The position numbers and the translations under genes were made by a program. DNA of 61,192 nucleotides, taken from assembly GCF_001563475.1 (NCBI RefSeq), contig NZ_LPUT01000002.1:1-61192 (forward strand), read 5' to 3'. Positions 8,459 through 16,960 of this stretch are shown one piece after another. Source of the DNA: Sporosarcina sp. HYO08. Lineage in GTDB: Bacteria > Bacillota > Bacilli > Bacillales_A > Planococcaceae. How positions within the stretch are numbered: position 1 is the first letter of the stretch; every line of letters starts with the position of its first letter. The notes beneath the pieces are model-generated. The model was not told where the DNA came from. It saw only the letters and a program-made list of their open reading frames with translations, and ran no database searches.

Positions 8459-9001
8459 ATGAAAAAACTATTTATATTATTAATGGCTGCTATGTTATTA
8501 GTTGCCTGTGCCGATGACACAAAAGAGCCGGCTGTTGTCGAAGATGATGCGGCAGTCAAGGAAGAAGCGCCTGAGCAGGAGGAAGTGAAGGAAGAAGAAC
8601 CTGTAGCGGATGAAACGCCTGTTAAGGAAGAACCTAAAGAGGAACCAGTTGCAGAAGAACCTACCAAGGAAGAATCGCAAGGTATGACAGTTGAAGAGGC
8701 TACTGAACTTATTGAATACACAGGCGTAGGTAAAGACGATAAGTTGAATGGAGTTTCTGTCGGAAATGGAGAAATCAAAGCTGTTATTGAAATGGCTCCA
8801 GACAATATGTTTTCTGCAGAAGATATAGCTGTCAATAGATACAGCCAATTATCGGATGAATTGTTAGATCATGAAGGTTGGGAGACGTTGACGATCGAAT
8901 TTGTTGGTGTCGGTACGATCAGCATGAATAGATCGGAAAAAGAAACGAACGAGTATGGCGATTACTTCCCGACTTTGGAAATAGAAAATCGTTTAAAATA
9001 A
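8459..9001 (+). CDS. Lipoprotein with acidic Glu/Pro-rich linker
   Basis: A 180-residue exported lipoprotein. The signal peptide ends in the lipobox LVAC, so Cys17 (CADD) is the acylated residue. Residues about 20-75 are a repetitive Glu/Pro/Val/Lys spacer (EEPVADE, EEPKEEPVAEEP), and the rest is a compact domain (ELIEYTGVGKDDKLNGVSVG to the end) of unknown function. Start is ATG 8459 with GGAGGAGGT 6 bases upstream; the longer frame from 8444 begins in the ribosome binding site. A terminator follows 27 bases after the stop. Confidence 0.75.
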   Translation: MKKLFILLMAAMLLVACADDTKEPAVVEDDAAVKEEAPEQEEVKEEEPVADETPVKEEPKEEPVAEEPTKEESQGMTVEEATELIEYTGVGKDDKLNGVSVGNGEIKAVIEMAPDNMFSAEDIAVNRYSQLSDELLDHEGWETLTIEFVGVGTISMNRSEKETNEYGDYFPTLEIENRLK

Positions 9002-9027
9002 ATTCTAATTATCCTATTGCAGTCAAG

Positions 9028-9057
9028 TAAACACTCTCTAGCCTGGGAGTGTTTTTT
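9028..9057 (+). terminator. Terminator of the lipoprotein gene
   Basis: AAACACTC pairs with GAGTGTTT around a short loop, followed by TTTTT. Confidence 0.75.
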
Positions 9058-9079
9058 GTACTTAAAAATAATTGTGAAT

Positions 9080-9183
9080 GGTGCCTGTGTAATATACACT
9101 TATAACAATTCACCCCTTATAAATAACGTTAAAGACCCCCCACAATTATTGCGTACTTGTAAAAAATACTAAACCATTTACCA
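9080..9183. repeat. Partial copy of the dispersed palindromic repeat
   Basis: Begins GGTGCCTGTGTAATATACAC and continues TTATAACAATTCACCCCTTA, matching the left part of the 8298 copy. No clear CAGGCACC right end follows, so it is one-ended or decayed. Confidence 0.55.
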
Positions 9184-9296
9184 TAAGCAACCACGTTGCG
9201 ATAGATAGGCATAGAGGAAGAAATTGATGACATACCCGAAAACCCCAAGATGTTTGGTCAATTGAATAGGTATATATTGAAAGGTGAGCGTAGTAT

Positions 9297-10685
9297 ATGG
9301 CTTATATGAATACCTGTTATGGCTGCTCAGAAAAGTTTGAGGTCAAACAACCATCAAATCAAGATCCGGAAAATAAAAAAAGATTTATAAAATATTGTTC
9401 TAAAGAATGCAGGTCTGCAGCGCAGTCGAAAAATACAGCTAGTAGAAATAAGAATCGACCGAAGAAAGAAACCGTGGAATATATCAATACATGCTATCTT
9501 TGTGAAAATAAATTCCCGGTAACTCAGAAAAAGCAGCACAATCCAAAAGACGTAAAACATTTCAAGAAGTTTTGCAGCCCTGAGTGTCTGGCACGTTTCC
9601 GCTCAATCAACACAAAACGTAATTTTGAATTAGGGCGGTACGAGGGACAGGGGAACCGCATCAAGGAAACCTATTCTAAAAAGCGGGAAGAGCGAACTGG
9701 AATGACACTGAATGAAGTGATTGCGCTATATGTAGAAACGGACATCTCGATCAATCAATTGGCTGTAAAGTCGGGGTATACGAGAGAAATGATCTCGATG
9801 GAGCTGGAGAAAAGGGGAGTCGAAAAGGATAATCATCTCAGAGAAATACAAGATCGGATTGAATTGGCGATCGCTGAATATCAAGGGGATCAAAGCATCA
9901 CTATAACCGATCTTGAAGAAAAGCATGATGTGAGCAGAGTCACTTTGTCTAAGCACTTAAAACAACAAGGTGTAGAAATCCGCAATCCTCTACAGAAACA
10001 TGCTTATGATGAAAATTATTTTGAATCTATTGACACGGAAGAAAAAGCTTATTGGCTTGGATTCCTAGCAGCAGACGGGTGTGTGGTTGAAGGAAAGACC
10101 TCCAAAACTGTAGAGCTAGGTCTATCTGCAATAGATAAGGATCATGTAGAAAAATTTGTTGCTGCCATTGGTGGGGAAAATACAATGGTTAAAGAACGCA
10201 TTGCTAAGAGCAAAGGGAAAGCGTATCCTTCTGTTCGTGTCACAGTATCCTGCACTAAAATGGCCAATGACTTAATCGAAAAAGATATTACTCCGAGGAA
10301 ATCGCATACGCTTCAATTTTCGACTTTCTTGCCGGAAGACCTCATGCGCCATTACATGAGAGGGTATTTTGATGGTGATGGGGGAGTTCATGTCAGAAAT
10401 GAAACGACGATCAGCATCAACATGGTGGGTAATGAGCAATTCCTTTTAGACTACATGCAAAAACTTGACGACTTGCTTGGAATTCCGATCCGCAAACTGT
10501 ATAGCAAACAAGATTCAACTGTTAAAACCATCTATTATTATGGCCAAGATGCAAAAGCCATACTAAATTTCTTCTATCAGGATGCCGCTATTTACTTGAA
10601 TCGGAAGCAGCATAAGTACTATCAAGCGCTTGAATTGCTAAAGGCAAAAGAAGAGGGGGAGAGTGCACAGCCCCGGCTTTTTTAA
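9297..10685 (+). CDS. Free-standing LAGLIDADG homing endonuclease with zinc-finger N-terminus
   Basis: A 462-residue protein. Residues 7-39 and 66-97 are two related Cys4 modules (CYGC...CSKEC and CYLC...CSPEC), each probably binding zinc. Residues about 135-230 hold two or three helix-turn-helix-like units (INQLAVKSGYTREMISMEL; ITDLEEKHDVSRVTLSKHL). The C-terminal half is a two-motif LAGLIDADG nuclease, with LGFLAADG (254-261) and MRGYFDGDGG (354-363), each with the expected acidic residue. Start is ATG 9297 behind AAAGGTGAG. It is not inside an intron or intein that I can see, so it is a solitary endonuclease gene. Function as a site-specific DNA endonuclease follows from the family; the target is unknown. 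Confidence 0.85.
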   Translation: MAYMNTCYGCSEKFEVKQPSNQDPENKKRFIKYCSKECRSAAQSKNTASRNKNRPKKETVEYINTCYLCENKFPVTQKKQHNPKDVKHFKKFCSPECLARFRSINTKRNFELGRYEGQGNRIKETYSKKREERTGMTLNEVIALYVETDISINQLAVKSGYTREMISMELEKRGVEKDNHLREIQDRIELAIAEYQGDQSITITDLEEKHDVSRVTLSKHLKQQGVEIRNPLQKHAYDENYFESIDTEEKAYWLGFLAADGCVVEGKTSKTVELGLSAIDKDHVEKFVAAIGGENTMVKERIAKSKGKAYPSVRVTVSCTKMANDLIEKDITPRKSHTLQFSTFLPEDLMRHYMRGYFDGDGGVHVRNETTISINMVGNEQFLLDYMQKLDDLLGIPIRKLYSKQDSTVKTIYYYGQDAKAILNFFYQDAAIYLNRKQHKYYQALELLKAKEEGESAQPRLF

Positions 10686-10743
10686 ATAAAATAGAAGTCG
10701 GTAAACGATTTTCTTCCTATTATAGTGGATAGAATTAGTGTTG

Positions 10744-10891
10744 TGTGCCTGTGCGAGAAACTATTCTGTCAATACACTACAATTGCAGAGGCGAAAATGA
10801 AATGTCGTATATAACGCTATTGACAATGATTTTTTTAATGTGTTTTCATGCGTGTTTTTGAATTGTTATAAATGAGCGGCACACAGGCACC
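10744..10891. repeat. Full copy of the dispersed palindromic repeat, 148 bp
   Basis: Bounded by TGTGCCTGTGCGAGAAAC and GCACACAGGCACC. Inside are ATACACTACAATTG, GCGAAAATGAAATGTCG, ACGCTATTG and TTTGAATTGTTATAAATG, words shared with the copies at 14080 and 23515. It lies between the homing endonuclease and the pseudouridine synthase. Confidence 0.75.
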
Positions 10892-10921
10892 TTAAATTAA
10901 ATTAAGTCAGGAGTTTTTAAT

Positions 10922-11830
10922 ATGCAAAAAGAATGTAGAAATTCAGTAAACAAAAAAGCGCATACATCCGTTTACACAGTAAAAGAATCATCGGAGCTAC
11001 TACCCTTCTTATTGAAAATGATGGCGGGTAGTGGGCGTAATGCGGTGAAATCTATATTGACACGTGGGCAAGTGACTGTAGATGGGAAAATGGTGAAACA
11101 ACATAATCATCTACTTCAGCCTGGACAAGCCGTTGAAATTGTTAAAAATCAAGTAGCTATAAAAGGCAACACGCTAGTTGGTGTCAGTATTTTACATGAA
11201 GATGATGACATTATTGTTATCAATAAAGACGCAGGTTTGCTGTCCGTCGCATCAAAAAATGAAAAGGAACTGACGGCGTATCGCCAAGTACGGGATTACG
11301 TCAGCAATGGCAATCCGAATAAGCGGATATTTATTGTGCATCGTCTTGATAGGGATACGTCTGGCATTATGCTGTTTGCCAAAAGTGAAGAAGTGAAGGA
11401 AGCCCTCCAGGCCAATTGGAATAAAGTAGTGAAGGAGCGCGTCTATATCGCGCTTGTCGAAGGTACCGTGCGCAAAAAGGCAGGCAAGATTGCATCATGG
11501 TTGAAGGATAGTAAAACGTTTAAAGTCTATTCAAATCCAACAGACAACGGTGGACAGCATGCCGTAACGCATTACAAAACACTACAAGCTAATAAGCAAT
11601 TCAGCTTATTAGAAGTGGAGCTTGAAACAGGTCGTAAAAATCAAATCCGTGTCCATATGGAAGACCTCGGACATCCAGTTGTGGGGGATAAGCGATATGG
11701 AGCAACAGGCAATCCCATTAAACGGCTAGGCCTTCATGCTACTCGTTTAGTGCTGACACACCCAGGAACGGGAGAGCTCGTGCGTTTCGAAGCCGATGCG
11801 CCAAAGATATTTTACGCGAAATCAAAATAA
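10922..11830 (+). CDS. RluA-family pseudouridine synthase
   Basis: A 302-residue rRNA/tRNA uridine-to-pseudouridine isomerase. An N-terminal S4-like RNA-binding domain (about residues 20-80, NAVKSILTRGQVTVDGKMV) is followed by the RluA catalytic domain, with HRLDRDTSGIMLFAKS carrying the catalytic Asp and ETGRKNQIRVHMEDLGHPVVG near the C-terminus. Length is normal. ATG 10922 has CAGGAG upstream. It most resembles the Bacillus YhcT/YjbO/YlyB group, but which one cannot be settled by eye, so no symbol is given. The dispersed repeat lies immediately upstream, within its probable promoter region. Confidence 0.88.
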   Translation: MQKECRNSVNKKAHTSVYTVKESSELLPFLLKMMAGSGRNAVKSILTRGQVTVDGKMVKQHNHLLQPGQAVEIVKNQVAIKGNTLVGVSILHEDDDIIVINKDAGLLSVASKNEKELTAYRQVRDYVSNGNPNKRIFIVHRLDRDTSGIMLFAKSEEVKEALQANWNKVVKERVYIALVEGTVRKKAGKIASWLKDSKTFKVYSNPTDNGGQHAVTHYKTLQANKQFSLLEVELETGRKNQIRVHMEDLGHPVVGDKRYGATGNPIKRLGLHATRLVLTHPGTGELVRFEADAPKIFYAKSK

Positions 11831-12065
11831 AGTATGAGGTGCCCACTAGTGTTGCATAGGTTCCTATATAATCTATAAAAGTAAACTTTTTCCATCCCCG
11901 TGAAACAAAAAAGAGACTCTGCCACAATTCACTTAAATTTTTGGGGGAAATCTTAGTTCTTCTTTAAATAATGTTCTTTGTTTATCGAGTCTACAATGGC
12001 AACGTCTTCACCATATCGAATGCAACGCTAGTGGGTAACAATTCCGAGTTTTGTTAATTAATCAA

Positions 12066-13256
12066 TCATACATACAACCCTGCTAGAAAAATCCCTAACG
12101 CCTCTTGATAGATTTCATCAAACTGGTTTAATGGAAGCGGATTGGTTCCTGAACCAAGTTCAACTGTGAATCCAGGTCTCCGCCATTCCTGAATAAACCA
12201 ATCCTTATATCCAGCGTAGCTTTCAATTGTTTGAACTGGTTCGTATCCGCTGACCCTACTGAACTCGTTCACAAGAACCTTAGACTCAGGGGGTTCAAGG
12301 TTCTCGTACCCCCAATAAATGACTTCTCCCTGTGTATGAAAAGCGAGTACTCTTGCAAAATCCCGTCTTCTTGTCAGATCCGCCATCGCAATTGCCTCAG
12401 GTTCGGACAAAGGCCTTTCACCTCCGTAATCTCTTGGACCCGGATTCTTCGGATTACGGGCTCTTTCCAAATCCCAATTTGCAGGGAATTGATCATTCAG
12501 ATCCACACCCCTTATATTAGCTTTCCACCCCGAAAAGTCCAAGCTACCCTTATTCCATTCAACAACTCTGCTTCGCCATGGTTCATTTGCAGGCGGACCC
12601 TTTAGCACCAAATTTACTCCGTCTGGGTTAACCATCGGAACAATGGATAATGTCGTTTGCTGGTACAAAGGGAATGTGGAAAGACCGCGGATCGGAGTTT
12701 GGTTCGTTACGGAAAGCAAATAATCATTTAGAAAGGTCAAAACGATAGGGGTCGTAATCCATTCATTTGCATGAAATGAACCATTATAATGAACTCGTTT
12801 CGTTCCACGACCCACCACAATTTCTGGTATTTCTCGTTTTAAAACGGAATTTCCGATAGGAGAGGTTTGCAAAAATGGATAAACGGCTAGCAACCTTCTA
12901 ATATCATTCATCATGATGTCGTAATCATAATTTCGTTTCCCGTTTATAAGTCTCCAGGTGATCCTTTGGGGAATTTTAATCGTCTGTCCAACTTGCAGGC
13001 GATTTGGGTCAAGATTAGGATTGACAAGAAGAAGTGTATACAAAGGAAGATTTCGTCTTTGGGCAATCAACCAGAAAGAGTCTCCTGCTTGAATTTTATA
13101 ATTGACAGCAACGAATCCAGGTATTTGAATTCGTTGACCTACCGTAAGTACTTGTGGGTTGATGTTTCGGTTGGAATCGATAATCAATTGAAGGGGTATC
13201 TTGAACAGCCGGCTGAAATTCCAAAGCGAATCTCCAGGTCTCACAAATATGTCCAT
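12066..13256 (-). CDS. M14 carboxypeptidase-like gamma-D-glutamyl-L-diamino acid endopeptidase with two LysM domains
   Basis: A 396-residue peptidoglycan hydrolase. Two LysM repeats (about residues 2-45 and 50-96) precede an M14 zinc peptidase domain. Zinc ligands are visible as His and Glu in HANEW and a later His in FHTQGEV; the catalytic Glu is in FTVELGSG. Length and layout match endopeptidase I (Enp1) of Lysinibacillus sphaericus, which cleaves the gamma-D-Glu-meso-DAP/Lys bond in spore cortex or wall peptides. Start at 13256 (MDIFVRPGDSLW) because GGAGGAAC lies just upstream; the longer frame from 13271 overlaps that site. It is transcribed divergently from the 13495 gene. Confidence 0.88.
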   Translation of the reverse strand: MDIFVRPGDSLWNFSRLFKIPLQLIIDSNRNINPQVLTVGQRIQIPGFVAVNYKIQAGDSFWLIAQRRNLPLYTLLLVNPNLDPNRLQVGQTIKIPQRITWRLINGKRNYDYDIMMNDIRRLLAVYPFLQTSPIGNSVLKREIPEIVVGRGTKRVHYNGSFHANEWITTPIVLTFLNDYLLSVTNQTPIRGLSTFPLYQQTTLSIVPMVNPDGVNLVLKGPPANEPWRSRVVEWNKGSLDFSGWKANIRGVDLNDQFPANWDLERARNPKNPGPRDYGGERPLSEPEAIAMADLTRRRDFARVLAFHTQGEVIYWGYENLEPPESKVLVNEFSRVSGYEPVQTIESYAGYKDWFIQEWRRPGFTVELGSGTNPLPLNQFDEIYQEALGIFLAGLYV

Positions 13257-13494
13257 GTCGTTCCTCCTCATCGTTGCAAATACTTAGTAATCATTCATAC
13301 TGGGACATCATTTATATATATGACGGATTAGCAGCAGTTCCCACTGTGAAGTAGAAATAAAACAAACTGAAATTATTAAGAGTGGTGGGGTGAAAACGAC
13401 CAAGCCCTATCAACTAAACCACATAATATAAAAAGTAAGAGTAGTACTCAATACCGTAGTACTGCCAAAAGTAGAATGGAAAGAAGGAATACAA

Positions 13495-14040
13495 ATGAAT
13501 GAATCAGCCCTGCCTCAGTTAAGCCCACCTTGGGTTACTTATTTTAATGAATTGAAAAATTCAATTGATAATGACCCTTTAGTCTCAGTCGTTCAGTTAA
13601 TTGGACTACCCCATGATGCTGGATATCTAATCCCTATCATTGTCCAGGAGCGAAAAAAAGCTCGGGCGTTGGCCACTATTTTAGAACTTGAAAAAAATTT
13701 TGGAAATGTACCCGTTTATGTGGCGGTGATTTATGATGGGGCGGTTGTCGACCCGTTGGAAGAAAGTGGGCTTACTCCACAAAGAATTGTGAAAGTATTT
13801 GAAGAGGCATTCAATACAAATCGCTATTTTGAATTTGCTGTAGTGGAACGTTTTACACCAGGAACAGAAGCTGTTTATCCAGTATTTTCAAAGCGTGTCA
13901 TCCAATTTTTTAATGACGATCTATCTGATCTCTACAATAACTTTAATGCGGTAGCAGCTTCTGTGTTTAAAGATGTATTACGAGAAGAAATTAATGACAT
14001 TATCATTAATCCATCAACAGCAGAAAAAAACAGTCAATAA
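13495..14040 (+). CDS. Conserved hypothetical protein
   Basis: A 181-residue soluble protein without signal peptide or membrane segment, beginning MNESALPQLSPPWVTYFNEL. It has regular alternating helix/strand character (VPVYVAVIYDGAVVDP; YFEFAVVERFTPGTEAVYPV) and an acidic C-terminal helix. No family was recognised. ATG 13495 is preceded by GAAAGAAGGA. It is a single-gene unit whose terminator (14199-14245) lies beyond an inserted palindromic repeat, so its transcript probably carries that repeat. Confidence 0.65.
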   Translation: MNESALPQLSPPWVTYFNELKNSIDNDPLVSVVQLIGLPHDAGYLIPIIVQERKKARALATILELEKNFGNVPVYVAVIYDGAVVDPLEESGLTPQRIVKVFEEAFNTNRYFEFAVVERFTPGTEAVYPVFSKRVIQFFNDDLSDLYNNFNAVAASVFKDVLREEINDIIINPSTAEKNSQ

Positions 14041-14079
14041 CGTGACTATTAAGATTGCTAGGGTGTTAATTGAGTGAAA

Positions 14080-14191
14080 GGTACCTGTGTAAAACAGTAT
14101 TCAGATAATACACTACAATTGTATGGGTGAAAATAAAATGTCGTCTGTAACACTATTGGGTGATTTTTTAAATACGCCGCGCACAGGTACC
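14080..14191. repeat. Full copy of the dispersed palindromic repeat, 112 bp
   Basis: Bounded by GGTACCTGTGTAAAACAG and GCGCACAGGTACC. Contains ATACACTACAATTGTATGGG, GAAAATAAAATGTCG and AACACTATTGGGTGATTTTT, shared with the 10744 copy. It sits between the 13495 gene and its terminator. Confidence 0.75.
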
Positions 14192-14198
14192 TTAAATC

Positions 14199-14245
14199 AA
14201 AAGAGAAGTCAACCGAAAGATCGCTAGGGTTGACTTCTCTTTTTT
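14199..14245 (+). terminator. Strong terminator of the 13495 gene
   Basis: A 16-base perfect stem, AAAAGAGAAGTCAACC (14199-14214) with GGTTGACTTCTCTTTT (14228-14243), 13-base loop, T tail. Confidence 0.85.
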
Positions 14246-14300
14246 CAATATGCGGTTGTAGTGAATTTACTAAATAGTTTTTCATGTACCTAACACGCTA

Positions 14301-14341
14301 AGGATCCCTGTTGGGGAGCCCTTTCCTCGCAGGGGATTTTT
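14301..14341 (+). terminator. Second terminator-like hairpin
   Basis: GATCCCTG (from 14303) pairs with CAGGGGATTTTT (from 14330), with G-T tolerance. It may be a second terminator or mark the border of an inserted repeat. Confidence 0.4.
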
Positions 14342-14355
14342 CAAATCTTGTGAAC

Positions 14356-14500
14356 GGTACCTAAGTAAAATAATTGTATGATAATTCAATTAAACGTATG
14401 AACATACAACCCAAGAATCTACAAAGCTTACAACAAACGGTTTCTTGTTTTGGCGTATGCAATTATAGGGTATTGTCAAAGTAGTTTCCATAAAAGGAAA
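14356..14500. repeat. Degraded copy of the dispersed repeat
   Basis: Starts GGTACCTAAGTAAAATAATTG and carries GCAATTATAGGGTATTGTC further on, related to the 8298-type copy. The right end is not clear, so the end coordinate is approximate. Confidence 0.4.
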
Positions 14501-14638
14501 CTACCATCCAAATTGAAAAAAAATTGGATAACACAAATCTATTTATTTCTGTTAACATATCCAAGTGGTTAGTTTTAACTCAGTTTCAACTCAGCTTTAA
14601 CTCAGCAATACATTCTATTTTACTTGGAGATGAAACAT

Positions 14639-15661
14639 ATGGTTAATAATGGCGTTACTACTAGTGGATCAAATGGTCGAGCCTACTTGATCCTCATCAT
14701 TGGTATTATCTTTCTTGCATTTACTGCCCCTTGGGTAAAACAATCGAATTTCGACCCGGCAACATCTGTTATCCTTCGTTGTTCGATAGGCGCATTGGCT
14801 CTACTCCCGTTTGCCATTCGGGAAGCAAAAAAACTGGGTGCCCTCAATAAAAAAGGGGTCATTCTTTCCATTGTCGCGGGTCTGTTTCTTGGCATTGACT
14901 TTACGGCTTGGAATTATTCCATCTATTACGTCGGGTCGGGTATCGCCTCGATTTTACTAAATCTACAAATTATCATTTTACCTGCACTTGCATTTATTAT
15001 CGATAAAGAAAGGGTGCCAAAAAGTTTCTTCATTATTGCACCCATTATGATACTAGGCGTTGTTTTGTCTGGCGGTATCATTGGCGGCGGTGGTGCGTCG
15101 GAAGGTCCGACTACCATTCACGGGATGAATATTGCCGTTCTTGGGACAATTGAAGGTAGTATATCCGGTATCTGCTACGGGATCTACCTCTATACTAGCC
15201 GAAAAGCGACTAAAGTCAATAAGGGACAGTTCATCCAGCCAATGCTTTGGGCGAGTCTTGCCCAGCTAGTCGCTCCAGCAGTTGTCATGTTGTTCTTCTC
15301 TCACCGTGGCTTTGATCTGACGCACGGCATGATGGTCAACGGCGCGCTTCCATTGAATCCGGAAACCACGCTCGGTGATCCGATTACTGCCATGAACTGG
15401 TTCTGGATGATTGTGTTAGCGGTAGCGGGACAAGCAATGGCATGGACATTCGTTCAATACGGTTCCGTTCGATTGAATTCCACAATCGTTGCTGGACTCT
15501 TGTTGCTTAGTCCGATTTCTACCGTCGCGATCATTGCCGTCCTTCTTTTCGGCGAGATCCCATCATTTATTCAAGTCCTTGGTATTATCGTCGTCCTTGG
15601 GGCGGTTGCTTACCAAAATGGACTCTTGAATAAACTGAGAGGTGTTAAGTCTTCAACATAA
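14639..15661 (+). CDS. EamA/DMT-family membrane transporter
   Basis: A 340-residue integral membrane protein with about ten hydrophobic helices in two homologous halves, the drug/metabolite transporter (EamA) fold. Recognisable signals are RCSIGALALLPFAIREAKK in the first half, a soluble loop at about 215-245, and NSTIVAGLLLLSPISTVA near the end. Such proteins export or import small metabolites across the cytoplasmic membrane; the substrate cannot be told. ATG 14639 has TTGGAG nine bases upstream; in-frame starts at 14624 and 14630 overlap that site. Transcribed alone, with a terminator just after the stop. Confidence 0.82.
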   Translation: MVNNGVTTSGSNGRAYLILIIGIIFLAFTAPWVKQSNFDPATSVILRCSIGALALLPFAIREAKKLGALNKKGVILSIVAGLFLGIDFTAWNYSIYYVGSGIASILLNLQIIILPALAFIIDKERVPKSFFIIAPIMILGVVLSGGIIGGGGASEGPTTIHGMNIAVLGTIEGSISGICYGIYLYTSRKATKVNKGQFIQPMLWASLAQLVAPAVVMLFFSHRGFDLTHGMMVNGALPLNPETTLGDPITAMNWFWMIVLAVAGQAMAWTFVQYGSVRLNSTIVAGLLLLSPISTVAIIAVLLFGEIPSFIQVLGIIVVLGAVAYQNGLLNKLRGVKSST

Positions 15662-15704
15662 TATTGAGCGTTCAGTAGTTAAAACTAACCTCAATGTAAA
15701 TCAA

Positions 15705-15738
15705 AAAATGTCCACCTTTTAACCGGGTGGGCATTTTT
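15705..15738 (+). terminator. Terminator of the EamA transporter gene
   Basis: AAAAATGTCCACC (15705-15717) pairs with GGTGGGCATTTTT (15726-15738). Confidence 0.85.
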
Positions 15739-15749
15739 TGCGACTAGTG

Positions 15750-15784
15750 AAAAGTAGTTTTTTACACAGGCACCATTTTCACTC
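15750..15784. repeat. Right half of the dispersed palindromic repeat
   Basis: AGTAGTTTTTTACACAGGCACC matches the right end of the family (compare 8412-8431). No left half is found within 150 bases. It replaces the 5' end of the next frame. Confidence 0.55.
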
Positions 15785-16145
15785 TGATGTAACAGGAGAA
15801 TTATTTTTAACCACCGGAATGAATTATGCCTGGGAGAAGACGAATCCTACGAGAGATGAAGTGTTGGCTGAGTGGAAAGCAAATAGGGATTCCTATCTTT
15901 TTTATGTTTATTTATATGTAAATCCTGGACAGTTTACACCGTCTGTTACGGCAAAACGAAATGAAGTTTTTAGACGTGAACTACCGCTTGCGCTACAGGC
16001 AATCAGGTACGGAGATCGGGCTTTTTTTGAAGCGCATCCTCAGTTGGAGCAGGCGCCCATCATCGTTACCTTTATATCCGCTGATCCACAGTTTGCAAGA
16101 CAGGAATATTGGGGGACTTTCCAGTCTATTACCAGTTCCTCCTAA
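15785..16145 (+). pseudogene. 5'-truncated hypothetical gene
   Basis: A frame of about 120 codons (SDVTGELFLTTGMNYAWEK ... EYWGTFQSITSSS) runs directly out of the right end of the palindromic repeat. The codons before 15785 are repeat sequence (TACACAGGCACC) and not gene sequence, and no ATG has a ribosome binding site; the first internal ATG is at 15822. The text looks like real protein (NANRDSYLFYVY-type aromatic-rich strands; GDRAFFEAHPQLEQAPIIVT). The likely explanation is that the repeat inserted in, or recombined with, the gene and removed its 5' end. Family not recognised. Confidence 0.45.
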
Positions 16146-16158
16146 AACCATAATAAAA

Positions 16159-16203
16159 GATGCCTGTGCGAAACCGTATTTATCATGCGCCGCGCGCAGG
16201 CAC
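16159..16203. repeat. Short (45 bp) copy of the palindromic repeat
   Basis: GATGCCTGTGCGAAACCG ... CGCGCGCAGGCACT: both ends of the family directly facing each other with a minimal middle. It forms a near-complete hairpin. Confidence 0.65.
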
Positions 16204-16269
16204 TTTACATTCGCTTTTTTTGTCGGGCTATTGAAAGGTTAACAGGTTTGAGCAACGTGCAAAAAAGGA

Positions 16270-16686
16270 TTAATCGTAAATTACAAATTTTCCTTGTTCA
16301 CGCAGCTTTTGTAAAGAGGTAAGCATATGATTGATTTCTTCATCGGAATGTCTTTCCCATGAACCTAATTCAGCGATTATTTTCAAAGGAGATTTAGACC
16401 TGTAAGAACGTGTTGGGTTTCCAGGAAATCTTTTGTCCGTTACGTTCGGATCATTTTCAAAATCACCTAATGGCTCGACAATATAAATTCTTTCTTTTGC
16501 GTCAGATTTTGCTAATTCAGCACCCCATTTAGCAGCATTTAATGTTGCGGTGAAATAGATATGGTTCGATTTTTTATCTTGGTAATTGGATAAGTGTTGG
16601 GGTTCTAATAACTCACCAATGTGTAGTTCTGCTTTCGTGCCGTGAAAAAAAGGACCGTGATCTAAGACATCTTTTTTGTCAATCAT
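16270..16686 (-). CDS. arr: NAD+--rifampin ADP-ribosyltransferase (Arr)
   Basis: A 138-residue cytoplasmic enzyme that transfers ADP-ribose from NAD+ to the C23 hydroxyl of rifamycins and so inactivates them. The family signatures are clear: FFHGTKAELHIGELLEP at the N-terminus, SNYQDKKSNHIYFTATLNAA, WGAELA, ERIYIVEPLGDFENDP and the very characteristic NVTDKRFPGNPTRSYR. Length is normal for Arr. ATG at 16686 with AGAGGTG upstream on the minus strand. It stands alone among palindromic repeats, away from any integron or transposon, so it looks like an intrinsic environmental resistance gene and not a recently mobilised one. Confidence 0.9.
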   Translation of the reverse strand: MIDKKDVLDHGPFFHGTKAELHIGELLEPQHLSNYQDKKSNHIYFTATLNAAKWGAELAKSDAKERIYIVEPLGDFENDPNVTDKRFPGNPTRSYRSKSPLKIIAELGSWERHSDEEINHMLTSLQKLREQGKFVIYD

Positions 16687-16823
16687 ACTGAAACACCTCT
16701 TCTATTTTTAGGTTTGTGTATAACAGTATAGGGGAGGCATTGCAAAAAGAGTAGTCTATTAATGTTTGATAAAAAGCAGTATACTGTAAGTAGAGAGAAG
16801 GATATTGAACGTAAAAGTTAAAA

Positions 16824-16870
16824 GATGCCTGTCTGAAACAATATCCAGATCATGCGCTGTTTTAAGCACC
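16824..16870. repeat. Short degraded copy of the palindromic repeat
   Basis: AAAGATGCCTGTCTGAAACA ... ATCATGCGCTGTTTTAAGCACC. The left part is nearly identical to the 16159 copy; the right end is decayed. Confidence 0.5.
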
Positions 16871-16911
16871 TTAAATGGAGTAAGAATTTGTCTTCATCTA
16901 AAAAATCCCTA

Positions 16912-16960
16912 AAAAATCCCAAACATGAAACCGATCAATTGTTTCATGTTTGGGATTTTT
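16912..16960. terminator. Long perfect bidirectional terminator hairpin
   Basis: A 20-base perfect stem (16912-16931 with 16941-16960; core CCCAAACATGAAAC/GTTTCATGTTTGGG) with A run before and T run after. No intact gene lies directly beside it, so it probably belonged to a lost gene. From 16961 to 17330 no supportable gene was found. Confidence 0.8.

Noticed and set aside
8437..8848. Ser/Thr-rich frames antisense to the lipoprotein
   Set aside because: They are the mirror of the Glu/Pro repeat coding sequence; no start signals.
12231..12605. Open frames antisense to the M14 peptidase
   Set aside because: Shadow of a well-supported gene on the minus strand.
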